A stretch of DNA of 64,000 bases, taken from NCBI GenBank assembly GCA_965212165.1, contig OZ243096.1, positions 2,108,001 through 2,172,000 on the forward strand, in the 5' to 3' direction. Source of the DNA: RHLJ01 sp965212165 (GTDB lineage: Bacteria; Bacteroidota; Rhodothermia; Balneolales; Balneolaceae). How positions within the stretch are numbered: the stretch's first letter is position 1; each line of letters begins with the position of its first letter. Position numbers and translations under genes: made by a program. Positions 48,059 to 57,675 of this stretch are shown one piece after another. The notes below the pieces were generated by a model. That model was not told the origin of the DNA, made no database searches, and saw only the letters and a list, made by a program, of their open reading frames with translations.

Positions 48059-48694
48059 ATGATTAGAGTAGCCATTATAGAGGATAATGCATATATGCGC
48101 GAAGGCTGGAAAACAATTCTAGATTTCGAGCAAGATATGGTAGTAAATCAAACTTTTGATAGTTGTGAGTCTGCTTTTGAATCAGAAGAATTTGTTCACA
48201 ATGACTTATTACTTCTTGATATTGAGTTGCCTGGTATGGATGGAACTGAGGGATTAAAGATTATAAAAGATAAATATCCCAAAATGCTTGTTATGATGGT
48301 AACAATGCACGATGAAAATGAAAAGATCTTTAAAGCATTACGAAATGGTGCTATTGGTTATTTACTTAAAAAAGTTTCTCCCTCTGAACTAATTCAAGCC
48401 ATAAAAACAGCGATGGAAGGTGGGTCACCTATGAGCCCAAACATTGCCCGAAAAGTGATTAATTCATTTCAAAAAACTACTAAGATTAAAGATGAGCTAA
48501 ACAAAAAAGAAGTAGAAATTTTAAGCGCTCTATCAGAAGGAATGTCTTATAAAGCTATCGCAGATAAAATGTTTCTGTCTATTGATGGAATACGTTATCA
48601 CATAAGACACATCTATCAAAAATTAGAAGCAAAGAATAGGGCAGATGCTGTTACTAAAGGGTTAAAGTTTAACCTAATTTCTTCAGAAAGTTGA
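48059..48694 (+). CDS. NarL/FixJ-type response regulator (REC-LuxR HTH)
   Basis: The 211-aa protein has a receiver domain with E8-D9, acceptor D54 (LLLDIELPGMDG), a Thr in MVTMHDE and Lys in LLKKVSPSEL. A C-terminal LuxR-type helix-turn-helix follows (LNKKEVEILSALSEGMSYKAIADKMFLS, then DGIRYHIRHIYQKLEAKNRADAV). It is the obvious partner of the TPR histidine kinase ending 51 bp upstream. The last gene of that unit, it lies about 200 bp before the start of an FG-GAP T9SS protein gene that it could regulate. No binding site was identified. Confidence 0.95.
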   Translation: MIRVAIIEDNAYMREGWKTILDFEQDMVVNQTFDSCESAFESEEFVHNDLLLLDIELPGMDGTEGLKIIKDKYPKMLVMMVTMHDENEKIFKALRNGAIGYLLKKVSPSELIQAIKTAMEGGSPMSPNIARKVINSFQKTTKIKDELNKKEVEILSALSEGMSYKAIADKMFLSIDGIRYHIRHIYQKLEAKNRADAVTKGLKFNLISSES

Positions 48695-48895
48695 CAGTTA
48701 TTATATAACTATACAAATATTAGAGTAGATAATTATTTGCTCTAATCACTGAATTATTTGTCAATAAATTCAATTATTAAAATAAATCTCGTTTTTAAAA
48801 ATAAACTCAAAAGTTCTTTTAAAAACACTTCAACAAAAAAAAATGCTTTTCATTTACAACATTTTTTTCAAATAAAAAGCAAAACACAATTACAA

Positions 48896-51800
48896 ATGAA
48901 AAAACATCTACTACTATTAATCATATTGGGGATAAGTATTTCTCCAATATTTGCACAAAATCAAAATACAGGTGATATCGATATAAAAGATGTCATCAAT
49001 TTTGGTGATCAAAAAATAAAAGTTCAACAAAGTTACAGTTCTTTAGACTTATTAAGATTTAAATCTAATGGAAATTCAATAGATGCATTAGATCAAATAT
49101 GGGAAAAGATCAGTTATTCTGACCCAAAAATTAACTTTCAACCTGGGTTCTTTCAGGAATTAGGAGATGTTAATGGCGACGGCTTTATTGACTTCATATA
49201 TCGAGCAAGAGCAGCCGATGAAAGAGATGAAGACATAAGTAACTTCGCTAATAAAACATTATTATTTTACGGTGGATCTGACCTTTCCTATGATAACTAT
49301 GAAATATATTACACATGGTTATATCCATTGGGCGACTTAAATGGAGATGGTTTTGATGATGTTGTATCACAATCTATCGATGCTGAAATAGCTTTAATGT
49401 CTGGTTCGGCAACAGGGCTTACTGAAGTTGCTTCTGCTGAAGTTAGCGTAGCAACACTTTCAAGATTCTCTTTTGCTGGGAATAACTTTAGAATCAATGA
49501 AGACCTTAATGGTGATGGGATTGATGATATCTATGGATATTTTACAGATGTTGATGGTGAGGTTGGAGATGAAGGTACCCCATATTTTTTCGAAATTTAT
49601 GGTTCTAACTCTCTAGACACTTTAACTGCTGATTACATTGAGTTTATTGGTGATGATAACAGAACCTTGCTTGGTACTTTTATTAGTGACTCAGTTCGAC
49701 ATTACGTATTCAATACCACTACTAATTTCGAAAATAATCGTCTAATAGAGATATCAGCAAAAACTGCTTCTGGGAATTTTCTAAGCTCGGCAACAAATTT
49801 CCCTATTCCTTCCTTTAATGTTAGAAATATTATGTTTGAGGATTATACCGGTGATGGCGTTGCTGATATGATTGTGGATATTTTTGGTTCTACATTATTT
49901 TACCCTGGTTTAGATGATGGATTCAGCTTTTTTGATCGTGAGGGCTTATTTCAGTTTAATTATAACGCTGCAGGTCTCAGTACTATGGAATCATTAGGAG
50001 AGCTAGATGGTGACCCTGGAACAGATTTTATCATGCGTTCAACTGAGGGAAATAAAGTTTTTATTTCGAGTGCATTTGAAGCAATAGGAGATACAAGCGG
50101 AAATAATTCTGGAGTTGAATTTGTTGAACTAATAGACCTAACAGAAGGTACTAGTTCGCAAGCCCCTTCTACATTCGGTAGTATTTCATCAAATACTGAT
50201 GTTTTATTGATTCCATATTTTACTGAAGATGGAGTTGGTCAAGTAGAACTAACACTTAGTGTAGATGAGAATTCAGTATCTGCAACAGAAGGATTAAAGT
50301 ATACTCTAGATACTAATGATTTTACAACGAGAAGAATTGTTCAAATATGGCCAATAGGTGACTTAACTGCAGATGGTAAAGACGATTTTGCTGTTGAGAT
50401 ATTCGATTTTGACGGAGGCAATAAATTGTGGATTTACAATGGATTTGATTCTGAGCCAATTGCAGAATTTGTAGCAGATTCAGGATTTAGTGTACAGGAA
50501 GTATTTGGTGGTAATTTTAATGGAACGGATAGTAGAGATATTGCAATACTTTTCCGTGATCTTAGTAATAACACTCCAGAAACAAATAATAACCAATTGC
50601 ATATTTATGATGCAGGCAACTATGACATGCAAGCTGACATCATCTATAGAAGTAATTTCTCAGATCAACCTGTAAGTCGTAATGATATTGCTCAGAATTT
50701 AGGTGATATAGATGGCGATGGTTATGATGAGATTGGGTTCGGAACCCCTCTATCAACATGGGCAAGTCAAATGTTTATTTACAAAGGTGGAGAAACTATC
50801 TCAACTACACCAGATCAAATCACCGACTATGGTATTTATGGTATTGGTGGTTTTGGTGTTGGAGGTACAATTCAAGGAATTGGTGACGTTAATGCAGATG
50901 GTTTTGATGACTTTATTGTTGGAGATAATAATCTAGCTATACCAGAAGCTCCAGGTAAATCAGGGGCCCTTTATTTGCATTATGGTTCTGCAGACTTCTT
51001 TACTCTTGAAACTCCTATTACTGAAGCAAGTGTTCAATTCTTACCAGATACAAGCGATTCAGAATCAGAGCAAAGTTTCTTTGGTTTTAATGAAGTAGCT
51101 ACGGGCGACTTTGATGGCGATGGAGATATTGACATCGCGGCTAAAGCTTTTCGACATCAAAATTCCGATTTTACGGATGGAGTTGGGGCTATTCATTATT
51201 ACTTAAATAATGACGGGTTCACTAGTCAACCAGATCAACTAGTTCCAATCAAAAATACATACATCAATAATAATGAGTTGAACACTGAAGTATATAACCG
51301 ATTTTCAGGTCGTTCTCTTATGAGTGGTATTGGAGATTTAGATGGTGATGGTGATGATGAATTACTATTTGTACCTGGTAGTGGTTGGCTTAATGGTATA
51401 GTGTATTCTGGAGGCGACTTTGCAGAAGATGATGTTGCAATACTTGAATCTCCGAATAAAGATTTAAGGATTAACCCTTCTGGAAACTTTATCAATGTAC
51501 AATTTATTAGTACAGTTGGTGATTTTACAGGAGATGGAACCTTAAGTTTTATAACTTTTCAACAAGATGGGAATTATAGGGATCAACCTATTTATAGATA
51601 TCAATTAAGCGGTATTGTAACTAATAATGAAGATGTTAGTTCAGAAACTGTTCAAGAGTTTACTCTGGATCAGAACTATCCGAACCCATTTAACCCGTCT
51701 ACAAATATTTCATTTACTTTGCCACAACAATCAAACGTAAGTTTAAAAGTGTACAACCTTCTTGGACAAGAAGTTGTAACTCTGGTAAATGAAATTAAAA

Positions 51801-51916
51801 CTGCAGGGCAACATTCAGTAAGTTTTGATGCATCACAGTTATCAAGTGGAATGTATATTTATCGTCTTGAAGCTGGATCAAGTATTCAGACTAGAAAGAT
51901 GATGTTGATAAAATAG
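48896..51916 (+). CDS. FG-GAP/VCBS repeat protein with T9SS sorting tail
   Basis: I choose the ATG at 48896 (1006 aa). A longer reading from a TTG at 48758 adds 46 basic, low-complexity residues before a perfect signal peptide (MKKHLLLLIILGISISPIFAQ) and is unlikely. The mature protein is an FG-GAP/integrin-like beta-propeller. At least nine calcium-loop motifs of the D-x-N-x-D-G type occur (DVNGDGFID, DLNGDGFDD, DLNGDGIDD, DYTGDGVAD, DLTADGKDD, DIDGDGYDE, DVNADGFDD, DFDGDGDID, DLDGDGDDE). The T9SS tail (last ~85 residues) has NYPNPFNPST and ends RKMMLIK. Probably an extracellular adhesion or binding protein. It lies downstream of a two-component pair and is closed by a strong terminator. Confidence 0.9.
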   Translation: MKKHLLLLIILGISISPIFAQNQNTGDIDIKDVINFGDQKIKVQQSYSSLDLLRFKSNGNSIDALDQIWEKISYSDPKINFQPGFFQELGDVNGDGFIDFIYRARAADERDEDISNFANKTLLFYGGSDLSYDNYEIYYTWLYPLGDLNGDGFDDVVSQSIDAEIALMSGSATGLTEVASAEVSVATLSRFSFAGNNFRINEDLNGDGIDDIYGYFTDVDGEVGDEGTPYFFEIYGSNSLDTLTADYIEFIGDDNRTLLGTFISDSVRHYVFNTTTNFENNRLIEISAKTASGNFLSSATNFPIPSFNVRNIMFEDYTGDGVADMIVDIFGSTLFYPGLDDGFSFFDREGLFQFNYNAAGLSTMESLGELDGDPGTDFIMRSTEGNKVFISSAFEAIGDTSGNNSGVEFVELIDLTEGTSSQAPSTFGSISSNTDVLLIPYFTEDGVGQVELTLSVDENSVSATEGLKYTLDTNDFTTRRIVQIWPIGDLTADGKDDFAVEIFDFDGGNKLWIYNGFDSEPIAEFVADSGFSVQEVFGGNFNGTDSRDIAILFRDLSNNTPETNNNQLHIYDAGNYDMQADIIYRSNFSDQPVSRNDIAQNLGDIDGDGYDEIGFGTPLSTWASQMFIYKGGETISTTPDQITDYGIYGIGGFGVGGTIQGIGDVNADGFDDFIVGDNNLAIPEAPGKSGALYLHYGSADFFTLETPITEASVQFLPDTSDSESEQSFFGFNEVATGDFDGDGDIDIAAKAFRHQNSDFTDGVGAIHYYLNNDGFTSQPDQLVPIKNTYINNNELNTEVYNRFSGRSLMSGIGDLDGDGDDELLFVPGSGWLNGIVYSGGDFAEDDVAILESPNKDLRINPSGNFINVQFISTVGDFTGDGTLSFITFQQDGNYRDQPIYRYQLSGIVTNNEDVSSETVQEFTLDQNYPNPFNPSTNISFTLPQQSNVSLKVYNLLGQEVVTLVNEIKTAGQHSVSFDASQLSSGMYIYRLEAGSSIQTRKMMLIK

Positions 51917-51936
51917 ATCAAATATAAGTGTTAAAT

Positions 51937-51971
51937 AGCTGGGTAGTATTTATGCTACCCAGCTTTTTTAT
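51937..51971 (+). terminator. Intrinsic terminator after the FG-GAP protein gene
   Basis: A perfect 10-bp stem is formed by agctgggtag (51937-51946) and ctacccagct (51955-51964) with an 8-base loop. Six T follow. It lies 20 bp after the stop codon. Confidence 0.93.
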
Positions 51972-52309
51972 GTAGTGTAATTGACTACATGAATGGGTGG
52001 TGCAATAATGCTTAGCACTGGATATCTTGATATATAAGGATAAAAATTGAATTCTATATAAATCAGTTTAGTTTTTTTAAACAATGATCCAACTACAATC
52101 AATGTAAGTCAATGTTATAGAAGACTTTTAATAGTTGGTTTAAAGATAAGTCGAGTTTTATTAAGATTCGAGGTACCGGTTGATTATTTAATGATTCCTT
52201 TTTTACCTTAGTGTCCACATATATTCGGGTATCAGCTTAAAATTTAGGTTATAGGCTGTTCTCTTTATCTAGGGTATACATATTAATCTTAACTAAGCTG
52301 CATTTGAAT
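51972..52309. other. Intergenic region before the beta-helix protein gene
   Basis: About 340 bp without a supportable gene, AT-rich. It should contain the promoter for the next two T9SS genes. Two gggta elements lie at 52227 and 52272, similar to those before the S8 protease gene. I see no strong promoter match, riboswitch fold or small ORF. Confidence 0.4.
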
Positions 52310-55300
52310 ATGAAATGTCTTATCAAAACCGTTGTTGGTTTAATTTTTACTATAATTTTAGTTTCAACCAACACCTTCGCACAAACCAATATATCAGGAA
52401 CAATCAATGGAGACTCTACCATTGTATGGAATCTAGCTGGTAGTCCTTATGTAATAGCTGGTAGTACAACTATCTCTACCTTAGATACTGTTAAAATCGA
52501 ATCTGGGGTAGAAGTTAGGTTTGCAAATAGTACTCAGCTAACTGTTTCTGGGGCTCTTATTGCAAATGGAGTTAGCTTTACTGCAAATACTGGAACTGCC
52601 AGATCTACTTGGAATAGAATTTATACTAATAATGTGAATAGTTTAGTACATCTGAGTAACTCAACTATTCAATTCGGAACTCAAGCCATCGATCATGACT
52701 ATGGCGTGGTGAGACTAGATACAGTTACGATAAGTGATTCCCAATATGGAATATCTGTTAGTGAAGGGACCCAAACTACAATTAATGGTTCCACGCTTAC
52801 GGGGAATGTTTATCCCGTTTATTATTCATCAGAAGGTGTTGTTTCATATGAAGGAACGAATGACTTGACTGGAAATGACATCGATGTTGTGTATTTGGCT
52901 AATCCAACTAATATAGATGTAAACCTTAGACTTGAAAACCCAGGGATACCATATCTCTTTAGTAGTTCAAAATATGTATCTAGTGGAGATACACTTACAA
53001 TTGATAAAGGAAATATTCTAAAGTTTAATCAGAATAATGAACTTTATACTCAAAATGGTGCCACTATCATTGCAAATGGTACTCCTTCAGATGTTATTTA
53101 CTTTACCTCGAATAGAAATGACAATATTGGTGGGGATACCAATAATGATGGTACAGCAACAGTACCAGGTAATCGAGATTGGTATGGTATTAGAATTTTT
53201 GGAAACAGTACTTCAAGTTCATTTAATAATGTAAATATAAGTTTTGCAGGTTATCAAAATTCAAGTGACTATAGAGGTGGGATTACACTTTATGATAATG
53301 ATTCTGAAATTGATAGTAGTACTTTTAATAATAACTACTATGGTATTGTACTTCGTGATTCCTCTGATGCAACCATCACCAATAATACGATTGGTAGTAG
53401 TGGAATTGTTCCTGTTGCTTTAACCTTTGATAGTAGCCCTACTTTTACAAATAATGCGTTTTCTTCTGCGAATAACGCATATGATGCCATTGGGTTATTA
53501 GGTACTACCATTTCAGGTACTAATTATCTTCCAAAAAGAGATTTTACCTCTATACCCAATGTTACTTACTTATTGCTTAGTGAATTATATGTTAGTGCTG
53601 GTTCTACTTTAGAAATTGAACCTGGAGTTGTAATAAAATCTACAGGTCCAGGAATCAGAGTACTTGGTACATTAATTAGTGATGGAACAGATACAGATCC
53701 TATTGTATTGACTTCTTTTAGAGATGATAATATTGGGAACCCTAATGACACAAACAAAGATGGTAATAATACAGCTCCAGCTAATAATAATTGGAGGGGA
53801 ATAGCTTTTGGGGAAAACGCTGATGCCTCAATTATAGACTACAATCAAATTAGATATGCTGGTTATAACACTTCATTCAATTATGGTTCAGGATCAATTT
53901 CTCCGAGAGGTGTTTTAAATTTATATAACGCTGATATTACAATTTCGAATACTGAGATCGGTAATACAACAAATTTTGGAATTGACTCAAGAGGCATTTC
54001 CAAACCAAGTATAACGAATAACTCATTTTCTAATACAGGTTCTGTTCCAGTTGCTTTAGACTTATCATCAGATCCGACATTTAGTGGAAATACCCTTGCA
54101 AATGTAGGATTGACTGGTATTGGCTATCATGGTGGTACTTTTAATAATGATGGTATTATCAGAGCTAGAACTTTTGCCGGATATGATAATATTACCTCAG
54201 TTCTGCTGGCAGATATTACCATCGCGAGTGGAACCTCTCTTACTATTGAACCAGGAACGGTTATAAAATCGCAAACAGGGCCTTATGGTGGTTTAACATT
54301 AAAGGTTGAAGGTGCATTAAATGCTACTGGAACAGCAGATAGTGTAATCTACTTTACCTCAATTTTAGATGATCAAGTAGGTAATCCATTAGATACCAAT
54401 GGTGATGGTGGCGGAACTTCACCAGGTCGTGGAAACTGGGGTTCAATCCGTTTTATGGGAACCTCAGATGACGGAACATCAGAAATTTCCCATACTGAAC
54501 TTAGGTATGGTAGACATGGAGTTATATTTACTGATGCAGCACCGACAATTGACAATGTAACTATATTAAGTTGTTGGTACTTTGGATTCGGTATTGAAAG
54601 TGGGTCGAATGTATCCATAAATAATTCAACCATTCAAAATTGTGGATTGGAACCAGTTGCAATAAGTTCAAATTCAAATCCTTCATTTTCTAATATTACA
54701 TTCAATTCGAATGGATCCAATGGAGTGAATTTACTTGAAGCAAATAGTTTTACTACTACTAATTGGATTAATATGGGGAACAAATTCTTTAATACGCGTA
54801 GCACTATTACGAGTGATGTTACCATTACACCTTATTCATTTGCTGGATATCCCAATATTCCATATGTAACAAGATCAACATGGTATGTAGGTACAAATAC
54901 AACCGTAACCGTTGATCCTTCCGTAATATTAAAAGGTGATGATCGCTTATATATTGATGGTGCACTACGAATATTAGGTACAGAAAGTGAGCCTGTTATT
55001 TTTACCTCTTACAATGATGATAGTGCAGGTGGCGACTCAAATAACGATGGAAATATTAGTGTTCCATCACCTGGACAGTCTGCATTATTAAATTTTAGAG
55101 CTTCTTCAATAGACTCATTATCCTTAATTAAAAATACAGAGTTTAGATATCCAAGTACTGCACTTCAGTTCGATAACTCTGGAGGGAAAGTAGATAGTAG
55201 TCTCATTCAACTTTCACGAGGGGATGCCATTTTCATATATGGTAATTCTGATCCAATAATTACCAACACTAAATTTGAGAATATTGGCAGTTATTCTGCG

Positions 55301-57625
55301 TATCGAGGGCATTCGATTTATATGGATATGTTTTCTAACCCAAGCTTTTCAAATAATTCAGAATCTAATGTGTACTTAAGAGGACTTGGAATAAGAGGTG
55401 GTACTTGGGGTAGTGATGCTACCATTCCATTTCGTTCATTTGCAGGTACTGATAGTATAACCTATGTGCTAAGTGGCAATATTACCATTCCGTCAGGCTC
55501 AAAAATTATTATACCTGATGGAATGACTTTTAAAAAGTGGACTCAATTTGGTTATATAAGAAATGGAAGTAGAGGGTTTATTGTAAATGGAGCACTTAAA
55601 ATTAATGGAACACCTACAAATCCAGTAGTATTTACCAATGATACAGATGACGATTATGGACAGCCGGCCGATTTATATTCAAACGGTGATGAAAATGATA
55701 CCTATAAAACGGGTACATGGATAACCTATAATTCAACTAGCGATGACACTGCAAATACCATTAATAATGCCATATTTAGATATGCCTCAACAGGTATAAT
55801 TGCAAACAGTGCAAATCCCACTATCAATAATTCTACATTTAATACCTTACAATATGGGATTAGTTTGACTGGGGTTTCTGAGCCTTTTGTAGAAAATAAT
55901 AGCTTTGAAGACTTAGATAGAACACCATTATTGATTTCATTGGTATCGTATCCACAAGTGGTTTCAGGTAATACGATGAGTGGTTCTACCTATAAAGCCA
56001 TAGCAGTTAGAAGTGAAACACTTGTACAGGATGTAACTCTTCCGAAGCGCACTTTTGCTGGTAAAGTAGGAATCCCGTATTACTTTACCTCAACATATAC
56101 TATTGGAACTGGTGCCGTTCTTACCATTGAACCCGGTGTAATAAATAAATTTGAAAATGGAGCCGGTATAAATGTCCAGAAGGGACTTATTGCTGAAGGT
56201 GGAAGTACGCCTGATAGCATGATTATTTTTACCAGTATAACCGATGACTTCTACGGTGGTGATACTAATTCAAATAAAGATTGGGTTAATGTTTCAGCCC
56301 CAAATTTAACATCAGGAAATTGGCGTGGAATCAGATATGAAGGAACATCTCTTCCTGCTAATTCTGTATTAGATAATATAATAGTATCACATACTTATAA
56401 TGGTACGAGTTATGGTGCAATATTGGCAGATAATTCTAGTCCTACTATTACCAATTCTATCTTAACTCAGAATGGTCGTGGGGTACAAATCTATGGTTCT
56501 GGGAATCCAGTAATTAACAACAACGATATCTACAATAATAGAGAGTATGGAGTCTTTAACCGTGATCAGACCTTTACAGTAGATGCAACAAACAACTGGT
56601 GGGGTAATAACTCTGGGCCTACACATTCAACCAATCCAACTGGTACTGGAGATGATGTTAGTGATGCTGTCAATTTTGGGGCATTCAAAGGTAGCGGTGC
56701 TTCTAATCCAATACTTGGTGATGTTTCATTGAATGGAAAAGTTCAATCTTTTGATGCTTCAGGTATTCTTCGACATGTTGCACTGTTAGATACGCTAAAT
56801 GCTACCCAACTACTTGTTGGGGATGTTTCTGGTAATGGTTCGGTCTCTGCAATGGATGCTTCCTACGTATTACAATATGTTGTAGGATTAATCGAAGCCT
56901 TCCCAGCTGAACTTAATTCGAAATCTAGAGAAGACATGAATTCATTTGACGGACTTGAAGATATGATTCTCAGCTTAGGTGAATCGATCGAAAATGGAAC
57001 GAATGAATTCACAGTACCTGTACACATTGAAAATGTTAAAAACCTTTTCTCAGTAGAAATGGACATCAATTTTGAAAGTGGTAATCTTGAATTTGTTGAG
57101 GCTACTCATTCAAATATGATTGGAGAAGCAATGATTTCTGAAAACTCTACTAAACCAGGTACCTATTCATTAGCATTTGCAACTAGCACTGCTATTAATG
57201 AAAGTGGTAAGCTTGTTAATCTTACATTTAGATTAATAAATCAAAACTCATCACCAAAAGTATCTATTAGTAGATTTGAAGCAAATGAAGTTAACTTAAC
57301 TTCTACTGCTGTTAATAATGAAGAGGTAGGAATGAATGTTCCTGAAGAATTTAAGTTACATCAAAACTACCCAAATCCGTTTAACCCAAGTACTAACATC
57401 GCTTTTGATGTCCCAAATAGTAATACTATTGTTAAACTTGAGATTTATAATATTCTTGGACAGAAAGTTAAAACTCTAGTTAATGATGTATACTCGGCAG
57501 GTAGGTATACGGTTCAATGGGATGCAACTAACGAATTTGGAACTCAGGTAAGTACAGGAGTTTATCTCTACCGATTACAAGCAGGCGATATAGTTCAGTC
57601 GAAAAAACTAACCTTAATTAAGTAA
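52310..57625 (+). CDS. Repetitive beta-helix protein with dockerin-like and cohesin-like modules and T9SS tail
   Basis: The ATG at 52310 (1771 aa) is preferred to the TTG at 52304. The signal peptide ends STNTFAQ. Most of the protein is about seven long beta-helix modules. Each opens with a pattern such as LTIEPGVVIK, continues through a GT-x-(3)-P-I-x-F-T-S strand, carries a D-x-N-x-D-G-like loop (DTNNDG, DTNKDG, DTNGDG, DSNNDG) and ends with an NWRGI-x-F-like strand. Near residue 1470-1530 is a dockerin-like pair of calcium loops (GDVSLNGKVQSFD and GDVSGNGSVSAMD, each followed by an ILRHV/VLQYVVG helix). A cohesin-like beta domain lies at about 1563-1663, and the T9SS tail (NYPNPFNPST, ending KKLTLIK) at 1680-1771. 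Likely a surface or secreted glycan-binding or structural protein. Confidence 0.88.
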   Translation: MKCLIKTVVGLIFTIILVSTNTFAQTNISGTINGDSTIVWNLAGSPYVIAGSTTISTLDTVKIESGVEVRFANSTQLTVSGALIANGVSFTANTGTARSTWNRIYTNNVNSLVHLSNSTIQFGTQAIDHDYGVVRLDTVTISDSQYGISVSEGTQTTINGSTLTGNVYPVYYSSEGVVSYEGTNDLTGNDIDVVYLANPTNIDVNLRLENPGIPYLFSSSKYVSSGDTLTIDKGNILKFNQNNELYTQNGATIIANGTPSDVIYFTSNRNDNIGGDTNNDGTATVPGNRDWYGIRIFGNSTSSSFNNVNISFAGYQNSSDYRGGITLYDNDSEIDSSTFNNNYYGIVLRDSSDATITNNTIGSSGIVPVALTFDSSPTFTNNAFSSANNAYDAIGLLGTTISGTNYLPKRDFTSIPNVTYLLLSELYVSAGSTLEIEPGVVIKSTGPGIRVLGTLISDGTDTDPIVLTSFRDDNIGNPNDTNKDGNNTAPANNNWRGIAFGENADASIIDYNQIRYAGYNTSFNYGSGSISPRGVLNLYNADITISNTEIGNTTNFGIDSRGISKPSITNNSFSNTGSVPVALDLSSDPTFSGNTLANVGLTGIGYHGGTFNNDGIIRARTFAGYDNITSVLLADITIASGTSLTIEPGTVIKSQTGPYGGLTLKVEGALNATGTADSVIYFTSILDDQVGNPLDTNGDGGGTSPGRGNWGSIRFMGTSDDGTSEISHTELRYGRHGVIFTDAAPTIDNVTILSCWYFGFGIESGSNVSINNSTIQNCGLEPVAISSNSNPSFSNITFNSNGSNGVNLLEANSFTTTNWINMGNKFFNTRSTITSDVTITPYSFAGYPNIPYVTRSTWYVGTNTTVTVDPSVILKGDDRLYIDGALRILGTESEPVIFTSYNDDSAGGDSNNDGNISVPSPGQSALLNFRASSIDSLSLIKNTEFRYPSTALQFDNSGGKVDSSLIQLSRGDAIFIYGNSDPIITNTKFENIGSYSAYRGHSIYMDMFSNPSFSNNSESNVYLRGLGIRGGTWGSDATIPFRSFAGTDSITYVLSGNITIPSGSKIIIPDGMTFKKWTQFGYIRNGSRGFIVNGALKINGTPTNPVVFTNDTDDDYGQPADLYSNGDENDTYKTGTWITYNSTSDDTANTINNAIFRYASTGIIANSANPTINNSTFNTLQYGISLTGVSEPFVENNSFEDLDRTPLLISLVSYPQVVSGNTMSGSTYKAIAVRSETLVQDVTLPKRTFAGKVGIPYYFTSTYTIGTGAVLTIEPGVINKFENGAGINVQKGLIAEGGSTPDSMIIFTSITDDFYGGDTNSNKDWVNVSAPNLTSGNWRGIRYEGTSLPANSVLDNIIVSHTYNGTSYGAILADNSSPTITNSILTQNGRGVQIYGSGNPVINNNDIYNNREYGVFNRDQTFTVDATNNWWGNNSGPTHSTNPTGTGDDVSDAVNFGAFKGSGASNPILGDVSLNGKVQSFDASGILRHVALLDTLNATQLLVGDVSGNGSVSAMDASYVLQYVVGLIEAFPAELNSKSREDMNSFDGLEDMILSLGESIENGTNEFTVPVHIENVKNLFSVEMDINFESGNLEFVEATHSNMIGEAMISENSTKPGTYSLAFATSTAINESGKLVNLTFRLINQNSSPKVSISRFEANEVNLTSTAVNNEEVGMNVPEEFKLHQNYPNPFNPSTNIAFDVPNSNTIVKLEIYNILGQKVKTLVNDVYSAGRYTVQWDATNEFGTQVSTGVYLYRLQAGDIVQSKKLTLIK

Positions 57626-57631
57626 GGGGTC

Positions 57632-57656
57632 ATTAAAGGGAAGAACTCCCTTTAAT
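57632..57656 (+). other. Perfect hairpin between two T9SS genes
   Basis: The arms attaaaggga (57632-57641) and tccctttaat (57647-57656) pair over 10 bases with a 5-base loop. No T-run follows, so it is not a standard terminator. The next gene starts 19 bp later. It may stabilise or process the mRNA, or tune the second gene. Confidence 0.5.
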
Positions 57657-57675
57657 ACACCTAAGAGGTATAAGT

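Noticed and set aside
48758..48895. N-terminal extension of the FG-GAP protein from a TTG start
   Set aside because: The 46 added residues are basic and low-complexity and would precede a complete signal peptide that begins at the ATG at 48896.
52310..57625. CRISPR-like or insertion-sequence repeats in the repetitive genes
   Set aside because: The repetition is at protein level, in frame and diverged, with no short direct repeats separated by unique spacers and no transposase or terminal inverted repeats.
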